Source: Burkholderia sp. 9120
GTDB taxonomy: Bacteria; Pseudomonadota; Gammaproteobacteria; Burkholderiales; Burkholderiaceae
Reading direction: 5' to 3'
DNA: 64,000 nucleotides
NCBI RefSeq assembly: GCF_000745015.1
Contig: NZ_JQNA01000001.1
Location: 992,001-1,056,000 of the forward strand
Made by a program: the position numbers and the translations under genes. Shown in pieces: positions 45,412-54,244 of this stretch (position 1 is the first letter of the stretch; each line of letters begins with the position of its first letter). The notes under the pieces are model-generated. The model was not told the origin of the DNA and did no database searches. It worked only from the letters and a program-made list of their open reading frames with translations.

Positions 45412-45582
45412 TCACGGGGCGGGCGGCGTGGGCATCATTGTGGGCGGCCGGTTGTCGGTCGGCACGCCGTGGTAGTCCGCAGGATCTTGCGGCGGCGGGC
45501 CACCGTGATGGCCGGACGGATCGTTCGCGCAGCCGGCGAGGCCAGCTAGCAGCAGCAATGCAATCATCGGAACGCGGATCAT
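45412..45582 (-). CDS. Small proline-rich lipoprotein
   Basis: A 56-residue protein: lipobox LLLLAGLAGC with Cys at residue 18, then a short Pro/His-rich tail (GHHGGPPPQDPADYHG; PTMMPTPPAP). It is too small for a domain assignment. It lies close behind the MATE gene in convergent orientation. Confidence 0.65.
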   Translation of the reverse strand: MIRVPMIALLLLAGLAGCANDPSGHHGGPPPQDPADYHGVPTDNRPPTMMPTPPAP

Positions 45583-45780
45583 GAGGCGATAGTCTCTCGA
45601 ATCGGAATGAAGTAACGGCAACCCGGCATACGGTGACGATGAAAATCGGACCGCCGTCCGGCGCGCCGAGAGTCTACCTGCAAAGCGGTTTCGACGACGC
45701 CGCAACCCACGCGCCAGCCCTCCCATTTTGCGATGCGTGACCTACTATAAAGTCACAGCCGCATGTCATAGGAGACTGCC

Positions 45781-45957
45781 ATGGACGCTGAATCGATCGC
45801 GGGTCTGGTCGGACTCGCAATAGGCCTGCTCGTGCTGCTCGCCCTGTCCATTTTCGAATCGAGAACCTATCGACGCGAACACGACGGCGAAGGCATGCTG
45901 CATCACTGGGCTCATGCGCACGCGCATCGGCCGAACTGGATGCGGCGTCGGCATTGA
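45781..45957 (+). CDS. 58-residue membrane protein with His-rich tail
   Basis: A short gene with a clear ribosome binding site (ATAGGAGAC). The N-terminal helix (IAGLVGLAIGLLVLLALSIF) is followed by a charged tail with several His (MLHHWAHAHAHRPNWMRRRH), which could bind metal. No family is recognised. It is in the same run of tiny membrane proteins as 46334-46492. Confidence 0.6.
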   Translation: MDAESIAGLVGLAIGLLVLLALSIFESRTYRREHDGEGMLHHWAHAHAHRPNWMRRRH

Positions 45958-46333
45958 GACGCTGGTTGCGCTTTGTCTCTGTCTGACGCGTTGACAGGTT
46001 GGTTGACGCACTGGCGGTCGCGACGGTGTCGCGGCGGGTGCGTCGCGCTCCTTCGCCTCGCCTGACCTCGTCTCATCTCGCGTCTCGACGCATCTCGACG
46101 CATCTCAATGCCGGGTGCGTTGAATGTTTGATGCGCGCGCCTGAAATTATCCTGGTCGCGTTGCCCGCCTCTTTCTCCGCCCCGCCGGAACATCAGACGC
46201 ATTAGGCACATGCCTTGCTGAATTGCTCCCTGCAAGGGACGCGCACAACGCGTCGACTGTCCCGGCGCTGATGCGCCGAACCATCCGGACTATGCGGCCC
46301 AGCCATCCCGAGGGCCCGACAGGGAGAACTCGA
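45958..46333. other. Gap without genes
   Basis: About 375 bp. It contains short direct repeats near 46075-46110 (CGTCTCGACGCATCTCGACG and neighbours) but no credible gene. It should hold the promoter of the 46334 gene. Confidence 0.35.
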
Positions 46334-46492
46334 ATGACCATCGGAACCATCCTGCTTATCGTGCTCATCCTGCTGCTGATCGGCGCGTTGCCGAGCTGGC
46401 CGTACAGCAGTGGCTGGGGCTATCGGCCGACCGGCCTGCTCGGCGTCGTGCTGATCATCGTGATCGTGTTGCTGTTGATGGGACGGATATAA
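46334..46492 (+). CDS. DUF3309-family small membrane protein
   Basis: A 52-residue protein matching the DUF3309 pattern: TILLIVLILLLIGALPSWPY, SSGWGYRPTGLLGVVLIIVI, LLLMGRI. It has two short transmembrane helices joined by a WPYSSGWGY turn. The family is common in proteobacteria and its function is unknown. A GGGAGAAC ribosome binding site precedes the ATG. Confidence 0.8.
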   Translation: MTIGTILLIVLILLLIGALPSWPYSSGWGYRPTGLLGVVLIIVIVLLLMGRI

Positions 46493-46557
46493 GGCTGCGT
46501 GTTTGGCGCAGTCCTTGGCCTCTTTGCACGCTCATTTCAGCCCGACGCAATTGGGCA

Positions 46558-46587
46558 TTGACTCTGGCACCCAATGCCGCGTAGAAT
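46558..46587 (+). promoter_or_regulatory. tRNA-Pro promoter
   Basis: TTGACT (46558-46563), 18-bp spacer, TAGAAT (46582-46587), 11 nt before the tRNA 5' end. A strong sigma-70-type promoter. Confidence 0.7.
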
Positions 46588-46598
46588 CCCGGCTTCGT

Positions 46599-46675
46599 CG
46601 GAGCGTAGCGCAGCCTGGTAGCGCATCTGATTTGGGATCAGAGGGTCGAAGGTTCGAATCCTTTCGCTCCGACCA
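46599..46675 (+). tRNA. tRNA-Pro (anticodon UGG)
   Basis: 77 nt. Acceptor CGGAGCG pairs with CGCTCCG, discriminator A, encoded CCA. The anticodon arm TCTGA-TTTGGGA-TCAGA gives anticodon TGG, and the T arm contains GGTTCGAATCC. The second accessory island starts directly after it, as is common for island insertion beside tRNA genes. Confidence 0.96.
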
Positions 46676-46694
46676 CGAAAAAAGCAGAACGAAC

Positions 46695-46735
46695 AAGGAC
46701 TTACGAGCTAACGCCGTAAGTCCTTTTTCTTTTCC
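46695..46735 (+). terminator. tRNA-Pro terminator
   Basis: AAGGACTTACG, a 9-nt loop and CGTAAGTCCTT are followed by TTTCTTTT, 20 nt after the tRNA. Confidence 0.85.
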
Positions 46736-46755
46736 CCATACCGACTTACCTCCCG

Positions 46756-46974
46756 TTACCTTCTGGCTACCGGATTTGCGGTAACTGCGAAACCGTTACT
46801 GTCCCGGTGCCGCATGTAGCCACGGTCGGACTCTGCACCTTGGGGATCAGTGTCCAGAAAAAACCCGTCCTGCATATCGATTCGCCAGTGAACTACCGGC
46901 CAGTCACTATGTTCGCCAAACCTTAGCCGCATGGGCATCATGACCGCATCAATCGGCTTGTGAAGCCGCTTCAT
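46756..46974 (-). CDS. Uncertain small protein coupled to the zinc-knuckle gene
   Basis: A 72-residue frame overlapping the end of the zinc-knuckle gene by 26 nt on the same strand. The middle (RFGEHSDWPVVHWRIDMQDG) looks protein-like, but no family is recognised and no strong ribosome binding site is visible. It is listed because it is in the right place for a second gene of an operon. Confidence 0.3.
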   Translation of the reverse strand: MKRLHKPIDAVMMPMRLRFGEHSDWPVVHWRIDMQDGFFLDTDPQGAESDRGYMRHRDSNGFAVTANPVARR

Positions 46975-48217
46975 ACCGGCGCTTGCGGCGCGTCTTCTCG
47001 CGGGTAATCTGCGCCATGAAATTGCATTGGGCGCACCAGTTGCCCGACGTTATGTTTCTAGGCCGCGCCCACCATCGATGACCACGCGCGCACTCCCATT
47101 CCAGCCTTGCCTGGTTATCGACGTAGGTATCGGACAGACACCGCCCGCCACGCTCTTCCGCAACCGCATGCATTGTTTCGATGCCGCGCTGCTGCCGGTC
47201 CTCGGTGCGACAGGTCGGGCACCAGCTTCCTTTAAGAACCTCTGAGCCCCACGCCATCCATTCATGCTCTCGCTCGCACTGGAACGGATTGCGGCTCTTT
47301 ATACGTAGATAACCTGACGCCAGGCATTTGCCGCCCCAACGTTCGGCGGCTTGCTGAAGCTCCGCCAAACCATCCGGTCGGCGCAACCGGTCTGCGAAGC
47401 ATTGCGGGCACCATGCCTTGCGCATCACCTCCATACCGCACGCCTCCCATTCATGCCCCTGAGCGCATCGGAACAGGTATTGCGCCATCTTTCCGTTGTA
47501 CGTCGTGGAGAGACATTCCCCGCCGCGCTCGCGGGCACGCTCCTGTATCGGGAGAAGCCCACCTTCGGCCCACAGCTGGCGCTCGGCCCTTCTTATGTTT
47601 GAGCACGCGGGACACCAACTGCCCCCCAACGTGATATCTGCTGTCGTCTGAAACTCATGTCCAATTGCACAAACGAACCGGTATCGGCCATTCAACCCAA
47701 GATACGAACGGGTCAGGCACTCACCGCCCGACTGAGTGGCAATATCGTGCATCCGCTTCATGACACCTTCGACCCGGCAATGTTCGCACGCGATGCGGGC
47801 AACGCGTAGCAGTTGCTGGCCGCCGCGCTCCCATTCGTGCCCTTGTGCGCATCGCAATCGATACCGGGCGTTCTGTCCGCGCCAATCCGTGTCAAACAAA
47901 GCTGTTCCCGCATCGACAAATTTGCGGCGAATCAAGTCCAACTGTTCGTCGCGGGAACGTTGGGCTGACAGAGCGGACGATTTCCGTTTTCGATAGTGGA
48001 GTAAAAGCAGAACCGCCTGGTAAGCGGTTGAAACGTGCCCTTCCTGCGCACGCGCGGCCTGCGTGATAGTCAAGCCGTCGACCAGCACAGATCGCGCCAT
48101 CGCCGCGCTGCGATCAGAGATCGATCTTCCCCGCTTGCCCGGCTGCCTCGCCGCGGTGACCAGCATCTCGAATTCCTCGCGCGTCAGGCTCGGCAGGTTG
48201 GCGGACCGGCGTGGCAT
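46949..48217 (-). CDS. KorA/TrfB-like HTH fused to five zinc-knuckle repeats
   Basis: A 422-residue protein of two parts. Residues ~8-75 (LPSLTREEFEMLVTAARQPG ... MARSVLVDGLTITQAARAQE, GHVSTAYQAVLLLLHY) follow the pattern of the KorA/TrfB plasmid repressor HTH (LTESQFQEA...ARGVLVDGKPQATFATS). Residues ~105-410 hold five repeats of ~60-65 residues, each of the type GG.CLS..Y ... C..GHEW ... WCP.C, i.e. treble-clef-like zinc knuckles (CAQGHEWERGG; CAIGHEFQTTA; CAQGHEWEACG; CEREHEWMAWG; CARGHRWWARP). Such repeats are seen beside nucleases and in phage or island proteins, and probably bind nucleic acid. TCAGGAGAG precedes the ATG. It has no obvious nuclease active site and sits directly beside tRNA-Pro. 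Confidence 0.75.
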   Translation of the reverse strand: MPRRSANLPSLTREEFEMLVTAARQPGKRGRSISDRSAAMARSVLVDGLTITQAARAQEGHVSTAYQAVLLLLHYRKRKSSALSAQRSRDEQLDLIRRKFVDAGTALFDTDWRGQNARYRLRCAQGHEWERGGQQLLRVARIACEHCRVEGVMKRMHDIATQSGGECLTRSYLGLNGRYRFVCAIGHEFQTTADITLGGSWCPACSNIRRAERQLWAEGGLLPIQERARERGGECLSTTYNGKMAQYLFRCAQGHEWEACGMEVMRKAWCPQCFADRLRRPDGLAELQQAAERWGGKCLASGYLRIKSRNPFQCEREHEWMAWGSEVLKGSWCPTCRTEDRQQRGIETMHAVAEERGGRCLSDTYVDNQARLEWECARGHRWWARPRNITSGNWCAQCNFMAQITREKTRRKRRYEAASQAD

Positions 48218-48668
48218 GCTGTTTTCTCTCCTGAAATTGATCGGGTTATGCGCTATGGGATAGCTCGCAGCCGTTCTTCGTAAAAAGGCCGTTGGTTTTG
48301 AAAGGGACTTGCTAAGGTTTCATGGAATCGTACAAAGATGCTTCCGGAATTTTAATAAAAATGTCGTGTTTTATTTGTCCAGTAGAGTCGAACAGTTTGT
48401 TTCCATTTACAAATTTTGACACGACCTCGATATGGCGTTCGCTATTGATTCCGGTAGAATCCCGCGCAGAACGAGGTAATCGATGATGCTGGGCGATTGC
48501 CTTTCATGCAATATGGATAAGTGAATTTGAATTGTATGTTGCAACAGGTTTGATAACGGACCCAATGCCCGAAGACTAGTCTTCCAGAGGCAATGATAGA
48601 CGAAGTAAAAGAGGCCGCGCCACTCTGTATAGCGGCCAGGTTGTGTTTCCTGAACACGGGGTTTCCGC
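48218..48668. other. AT-rich gap before vgrG
   Basis: About 450 bp, markedly AT-richer than the core. It should contain divergent promoters for the zinc-knuckle gene and vgrG. A 41-residue frame beginning near 48361 (MSCFICPVESNSLF) is open but unsupported. Confidence 0.4.
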
Positions 48669-51179
48669 ATGGCTTCCGAAGTGCTGGACAAAGCGCTGCG
48701 CGCCGGCTATACGCAGCTCGGCCGACTCATCAAACTCGATACGCCGCTTGGCGACGACTGGCTCGTACCGATGTACGTAAAAGGCTCGGGTCGCCTCGGG
48801 GGGAATTTCGAATTCACCGTTGATGCCGTGTCGACGTATGGCGAAAAGATCAAGCTCGGCGCGCTGGTGCTCAAGCCGGTCACCCTCTGGATTCAGCAGA
48901 CCGACGGCAGCTATATGCCAATCCATGGTTATGTGCAGCATGCACGCCGTCTCGGCAGTGACGGACCACTGACTTCTTACCAGATTCAGTTTTCGTCGTG
49001 GCTGAGCCTCCTCAAGCTCAGCAGCGATTGTCGCGACTGGCAGGAAATCGACGGTAGGCAGATTCTCTCCGACGTGTTCGCAAAAAACCCGCAGTCTCAG
49101 GGACAGTATCGCTTTGATCTGCGCTCACCGATCCGCTCGTATTCGCAGCGGGTCCAGTGGGAAGACGACTGGAACTTTGTCTACCGCAGCATGGAAGAGG
49201 TTGGCGTCTTTCCACGCTTTGAGTTTGCGAAGGACGGTAAATCCCACACCGTTGTCATTACGGACGATCTGTATTTCGTGCCGCCATTGCCGCAACAGGT
49301 CGTGACATTCAGTCGTTCGGCGACAAACGAGGAGTTCGACGGCCTGACGCAGTGGAGCGAGCAGCAGGATTCGCAAAGCGAATCCATTACAACGAACACG
49401 TTCGACTACATGCGCCCTGACCTGCCGAAGGAAGTCAGTTCCCCAGCATTCAATCAGGACGAACTGCCCGCGCAAGGTGAGAAGTTCATTTATACCGGTG
49501 GCTATTCGTGGTCGGACAGCGACATGGGCGAACAACAGGCGCGCATCCGCACGGAGGAAATGGCAAGCCGTTCGAAGCGCTATTTTGGCGTCGGCAGTCT
49601 GCGGTGCGCACTGCCGGGCTATTGGTATCAACTCGACGGCCACCCGGTTCACGATAGCGAACCGGCAAACGACCGCGAAATGGCGATCATCGCCGTCGAC
49701 TGGCTGATCCAGAATAACGTGCCGGGTATTGAAGCGCTCGCGCAATTCCCACGGAGCCTGCGCGCCGAAGTCGAACAGGTGCGCGCAGCGGGCGTCGGAT
49801 CGACGGTTCGCCACACGGACGGCAGTACGGGATTCTTTCAGGTCGAGATCGAAGCACAGCGTCGGCGCGTACCGTTCCGTAGTCCGCTCTCCCATCACAA
49901 ACCCGAAATGCATCTGCAAACGGGCATCGTCGGCACGCCGGATAACGAAGAGATTTTTATCGACTCCCTGAACCGCTCGAAGGTCTGGCTTTCGTGGAGT
50001 CGCAAGGACCGCAACGAACGGGCGTCGGCGTGGATACGCGCGGCGATGCCGGATGCGGGCAGCCAGCGCGGCGGACACTTCGCCTTGAGGAAGGGTGACG
50101 AAGTGCTGGTCGGCTTCGTGAATGGCGATTGCGATCGACCCGTAATCATCTCGAGGCTGCATGGGGGCGCGACGAAACCGGTGTTCCACTCGCACGGGCT
50201 GTTTTCTGGGCACCGTTCGAAGGAGTACGGGGGCGACGGGTTTAACGAATTCCTGATGGATGACGCAAGCGGACAGAACCGCATGAGCCTGTCCTCGACG
50301 AGCTATGCGACAGGTCTGCAGATGGGCTATCTGATCCAGCATACGGACAACACGCGTGGCGCATTCATCGGCACGGGCTTTGATCTGAAGTCGGGCGCTT
50401 ACGGGGCGATCCGCGCCGCGCAGGGCATGGTCATTTCGACGCAGCCCGTCGCCGCACAGCCGCTGAACGTAGCGGCAACGACCGGGCAGTTGGCCGGTGC
50501 CGAGGCGGTCCTTGACACCGTCTCCAAGGCGAGCGAGACGAATCGGGGCGAGAGTCTGCAGGACGGGCATGACGCACTCAAGACCTTTACCGATTCGACC
50601 CAGCACAGCGTGGCGGCTTCGGTCGGCAAAGGTGGCCGCACGGCGGGCGGCGGCACGGGCAACGCGAACGGTTTTTCGAAGCCGGTCATGGTGCTGTCGA
50701 GCCCCGAGGGCATCGCGGCGACGACGCAGCAATCCGTGCATATCACGGCCGACGAGCACATCAACACCGTTGCCCGGAAGAACGTCATCTTCGCCGCAGG
50801 TAAGTCGTTGCTCGCGAGTGTGATGGACGGCATCAGCCTGTTCGCGCAGAACCTCGGCATCAAGCTGATTGCGGGCAAAGGGAAGATCGACATCCAGGCG
50901 CTCAGCGATGCGATGAACCTGCTTGCGCAACTGGACGTGAAAGTTGAGAGCGCAACGGGTCGGCTTGTCCTGACAGCGAAAGAGGAAGTGTGGATCGGTG
51001 CAGGCGGCTCGTATATCAGCATCAAGGGCGGGGGAATCGAGAACGTCACGACTGGGCACATCCTGGAACGCTGCGCGTCGTGGGACAAGCCAGGCGGGGC
51101 AAGTGCGACGAACCTCGACCCGTTGCAGGCGACTCCTGTTGCGACAAAGGGTGGCCGCGGCCTTGGGTTTTCGGGCTGA
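48669..51179 (+). CDS. vgrG: Type VI secretion tip protein VgrG
   Basis: An 836-residue VgrG with the same layout as the one at 3635-6145: gp27-like base (RLIKLDTPLGDDWLVPMYVK; TLWIQQTD; WEDDWNFVYRSMEEVG), an OB-fold gp5-like section from ~417 (DSLNRSKVWLSWSRKDRNER; WIRAAMPDAG; GFVNGDCDRP), and a DUF2345-type C-terminal region from ~670 ending in IKGGGIENVTTGHILER. The C-terminal end differs from VgrG1 and is probably where the effector docks. It leads an operon-like series of effector, immunity and PAAR genes. No structural T6SS genes are nearby. Confidence 0.95.
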   Translation: MASEVLDKALRAGYTQLGRLIKLDTPLGDDWLVPMYVKGSGRLGGNFEFTVDAVSTYGEKIKLGALVLKPVTLWIQQTDGSYMPIHGYVQHARRLGSDGPLTSYQIQFSSWLSLLKLSSDCRDWQEIDGRQILSDVFAKNPQSQGQYRFDLRSPIRSYSQRVQWEDDWNFVYRSMEEVGVFPRFEFAKDGKSHTVVITDDLYFVPPLPQQVVTFSRSATNEEFDGLTQWSEQQDSQSESITTNTFDYMRPDLPKEVSSPAFNQDELPAQGEKFIYTGGYSWSDSDMGEQQARIRTEEMASRSKRYFGVGSLRCALPGYWYQLDGHPVHDSEPANDREMAIIAVDWLIQNNVPGIEALAQFPRSLRAEVEQVRAAGVGSTVRHTDGSTGFFQVEIEAQRRRVPFRSPLSHHKPEMHLQTGIVGTPDNEEIFIDSLNRSKVWLSWSRKDRNERASAWIRAAMPDAGSQRGGHFALRKGDEVLVGFVNGDCDRPVIISRLHGGATKPVFHSHGLFSGHRSKEYGGDGFNEFLMDDASGQNRMSLSSTSYATGLQMGYLIQHTDNTRGAFIGTGFDLKSGAYGAIRAAQGMVISTQPVAAQPLNVAATTGQLAGAEAVLDTVSKASETNRGESLQDGHDALKTFTDSTQHSVAASVGKGGRTAGGGTGNANGFSKPVMVLSSPEGIAATTQQSVHITADEHINTVARKNVIFAAGKSLLASVMDGISLFAQNLGIKLIAGKGKIDIQALSDAMNLLAQLDVKVESATGRLVLTAKEEVWIGAGGSYISIKGGGIENVTTGHILERCASWDKPGGASATNLDPLQATPVATKGGRGLGFSG

Positions 51180-51232
51180 GCGAAACCTGACTACAGCACT
51201 TCACGCAGAAATAACAATCGGAACCGGGTTCT

Positions 51233-54200
51233 ATGAGCAACACGCATCACCACCCTTCGCACCCCGCGCAGGCTCCCGCCGCCCCAGCCGCGCCCGCTAC
51301 GCCGCCGTACAAACCGTTGCCCTTCAGCTATCCGTTTGTGCCCGCTGACAAAAGCGATGCCGCCGATCCGATGACTTACATGAAGGCACTCGGAAACGCC
51401 GGAGGCGGCTTTTATCCGCTCGGTGCGAATGGCCTGTGGCACGGTGGAGTTCACTTCGACGGACAAACCGGCGGTGTGCTGAAGCAGGACGGTGGCGTCC
51501 GCACGATTGCGGACGGTACGGTGGTCGCGTACCGGCTCGATCACAAATATCCCGAGCTCGAATACAGGGACAAACGCGCGGCGCTCTACTCGACGGGCTT
51601 CGTGCTGATCCGCCACGAGTTGACGTTGCCGCCAGTGCCGGCGCAACAACAGGGTGCGGCTCCGCCGCAAGGTGCGTCCAGCGCACCAGCGACTCCGGCC
51701 TCTGCTGCTGCCCCGGCTTCTGCTGCCGGAGCGGCGAGCGCGCCTGTGCAACCCGCACAACCGCCGAAGCCCCCAGCCGCCGACACGCTGGTATTTTTCA
51801 GCCTGTATATGCACCTGATGGACTGGGTGGGATATGAAATGGCGATGGAAGCCGGGAAGGAAGCTCCCGCCGACAAGAACGCGCCACACATCGAACCGAT
51901 GCCGTTCTGGGAAGGCGATCGGTACTACCGGGTCGGAGCCAAGGCCAAGGGCAAACAGAAAGCACCGAAACCGAAGACAACGCAGCAACCTCAGAATGTC
52001 GACGACCCGATTGGAAGTTTGATCCAGGATAATTTCAAGCCGCCCGCTCAATCGGACGACGCCGATGACGCCCCGCCGCCATCGCCTGTTTCTGGCATTG
52101 GCATATATGATCTGGCCGGCGGCAAGATCATTGGCTTGCTCCCGATGGGATCGGAATTGTCCGTATCTGCAACGGAGAAATCAAACAAGCCCGACTGGGC
52201 GAAGATCGCGACGATCAAAAGCGGCACGCCGGTCGGCGCGGTCGCGGGTCAGGCAGCCTCGCCGCATGTCCCGTATGGGTGGGTGAACACGAAGGAGCTG
52301 GACATCGTGGTGGACCCCAAACCACTCGATCAGGTCGTGGTGTTGAAAACTCCGTTTCCCGTGAAGGCGGGCGACGTGATCGGCTATCTCGGCCAGTATC
52401 AGGATTACGCCAGTTCGAGTTCCTTGCCGCCGGGGCGCACCAATCCGATTCTGCATCTGGAAACGTTCGCTGGCCCGGATTTGCCGGCGTTCATCAGCAG
52501 AAGCAGGGATCGGGTCAAACAGTCACCCCAGGCACAGGCGAAGACGTTTCTGGAAATCTTGCCGGGTGCGCTGCTGGTAACGGACCTGCCCAAACCCGAC
52601 CAGACGCTGAAGTCAACGCAAACGCAAACTCAGCCCAGCCTGCATCTGGTGCCGGTCGGTGAAGCCAAGGGTTCGCGCTGGGTCAAGGTGCAACCGAAAG
52701 TCCCCCACCAGCCGACGACGCCAGCGGCATCCGGTCAACCTCATCAGGGTAACCACAGCGGGCATCACGGCGGGCATCATCCGGCACCCGCACTCGATAA
52801 TCTCGGGACACCGCTGTGGGTCGATGCCAGTCTGGCAAACACGGTCACAACCGCGGAGGTGAAAGGCTGGAGCGATTTCCCGCTGAAAGTCGCGAACGCG
52901 AAGGGCCCGGGCGCGGATTTCCGGGATGTCTTTCGTCGAGTCGATCTTGATAAGCTCGGCCCGGAGAATGTCGCGAAGGATGACAAGGGGCAAACCTGGT
53001 GGAACATTACCATCGGCACGAAGGACGGCGCGACGCGGCAGGGCTGGGTGTGTGATACCGGGCATCCGCTCACGCGCATGTGTGGGCCGTGGGACTGGCC
53101 TAGCTTTGATCTGGTTGATAGCAGCAGCACGAAGCCGGTCGACATGCTCAAGCGCTATTTGTACGTGACGGAACAGTTGATCGAAGGCGAGGAGAAGTCG
53201 GAGTTCGAGCCGAGCATGTCGCTGGTGAATGCGGGCGAACTGATCACGAAGCTGGAAAAGGCCATCGATACGAATCACGACGGCAAGATAACGGCGCAGG
53301 AACTGAAGGCCGCGCAGCAGACCCCGTGGTTGGCCGAAGCGATTTCGCATCTGGTGGTGCGATACGAAAGCGAGTGGGGTGGTGATCCGGGCAAATGGGA
53401 CGCGTTGTCGCCGTTGATGAAGAAGCTGCTATGGCTCTGGAAGAGCGAGCTTGAGCGCATCGGCAAGTTGCAATGGTGGGAGCAGGTGACCGGCGTCGAC
53501 GGCTTCCCGACGGAGCCAACGCCTTGGCATTTCCATCCGATTGGGTTGATTGGAAACTTTGCTGGTGCCTGTACCGAGGAGTGTAAGACAGAGGTGTTTG
53601 ATTTTCAGACATCTGAGGGAACGTTCTATTGCTCGAAGGAAGCGTTTGCCCTTGTTCTGAGAAACGAAGGATATGGCGAAGTCCCCTATGTTCCCCATAT
53701 GAGTGGCGATCAATCCAGCGGTGTGACGATTGGCTACGGCTATGATTTGGGGCAGCAAAACGCAGCTCAAGCATCTACCGATCTCGATGGGTTGTTAACT
53801 CCTGCGGAAATTACGAGGTTGCTAGGTGCCATAGGAAGGCACGGGGACAATGCACGGGCGCTGATTCCATCTCTTTCTGACATAAAAATTTCGAATCCTA
53901 ACGCCCTCGAACTGGCAAAAAGGATGAAACGGCGCTACGCACAATATACCGTTGACGCGTTTCCAGGCGTTACGAATTTGCACCCCCACTGTCAGGGGGC
54001 ATTGCTTAGCCTAGTTGTGAACCGTGGGTCGGGCTTGGTAGATAAACCAGGACAAAAAACGCGCGTACACATGAGGAATATAAGGACGGCAATCCAAGAA
54101 AATAATTTATCTGACGTGCCCACACAACTTCGCGGAATGAAGGTGCTTTGGAGTCCAGTGACTGAGCGAGGCTTGATAACAAGGCGGGAAGAAGAAGCTC

Positions 54201-54241
54201 AGTTGTTTGAAAAAGGTATTAATTGCAATTGTTGGAGATAA
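51233..54241 (+). CDS. T6SS effector: M23-like scaffold, EF-hand, C-terminal pesticin-type lysozyme
   Basis: A 1002-residue probable muramidase effector. After a Pro/Ala/His-rich leader, residues ~25-200 match the M23-like scaffold of the 6153 effector (LWHGGVHFDGQTGG, IADGTVVAYRLDHKY, FVLIRHELTL, FFSLYMHLMDW) with an inserted Ala/Pro linker. Residues ~677-689 (DTNHDGKITAQEL) form an EF-hand calcium loop. The last 200 residues resemble the lysozyme domain of pesticin: LRNEGYGEVPYV with the catalytic Glu, then SGVTIGYGYDLG with the expected Thr and Asp. No signal peptide. The next gene is a lysozyme-inhibitor-type immunity candidate. Confidence 0.82.
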   Translation: MSNTHHHPSHPAQAPAAPAAPATPPYKPLPFSYPFVPADKSDAADPMTYMKALGNAGGGFYPLGANGLWHGGVHFDGQTGGVLKQDGGVRTIADGTVVAYRLDHKYPELEYRDKRAALYSTGFVLIRHELTLPPVPAQQQGAAPPQGASSAPATPASAAAPASAAGAASAPVQPAQPPKPPAADTLVFFSLYMHLMDWVGYEMAMEAGKEAPADKNAPHIEPMPFWEGDRYYRVGAKAKGKQKAPKPKTTQQPQNVDDPIGSLIQDNFKPPAQSDDADDAPPPSPVSGIGIYDLAGGKIIGLLPMGSELSVSATEKSNKPDWAKIATIKSGTPVGAVAGQAASPHVPYGWVNTKELDIVVDPKPLDQVVVLKTPFPVKAGDVIGYLGQYQDYASSSSLPPGRTNPILHLETFAGPDLPAFISRSRDRVKQSPQAQAKTFLEILPGALLVTDLPKPDQTLKSTQTQTQPSLHLVPVGEAKGSRWVKVQPKVPHQPTTPAASGQPHQGNHSGHHGGHHPAPALDNLGTPLWVDASLANTVTTAEVKGWSDFPLKVANAKGPGADFRDVFRRVDLDKLGPENVAKDDKGQTWWNITIGTKDGATRQGWVCDTGHPLTRMCGPWDWPSFDLVDSSSTKPVDMLKRYLYVTEQLIEGEEKSEFEPSMSLVNAGELITKLEKAIDTNHDGKITAQELKAAQQTPWLAEAISHLVVRYESEWGGDPGKWDALSPLMKKLLWLWKSELERIGKLQWWEQVTGVDGFPTEPTPWHFHPIGLIGNFAGACTEECKTEVFDFQTSEGTFYCSKEAFALVLRNEGYGEVPYVPHMSGDQSSGVTIGYGYDLGQQNAAQASTDLDGLLTPAEITRLLGAIGRHGDNARALIPSLSDIKISNPNALELAKRMKRRYAQYTVDAFPGVTNLHPHCQGALLSLVVNRGSGLVDKPGQKTRVHMRNIRTAIQENNLSDVPTQLRGMKVLWSPVTERGLITRREEEAQLFEKGINCNCWR

Positions 54242-54244
54242 TTT

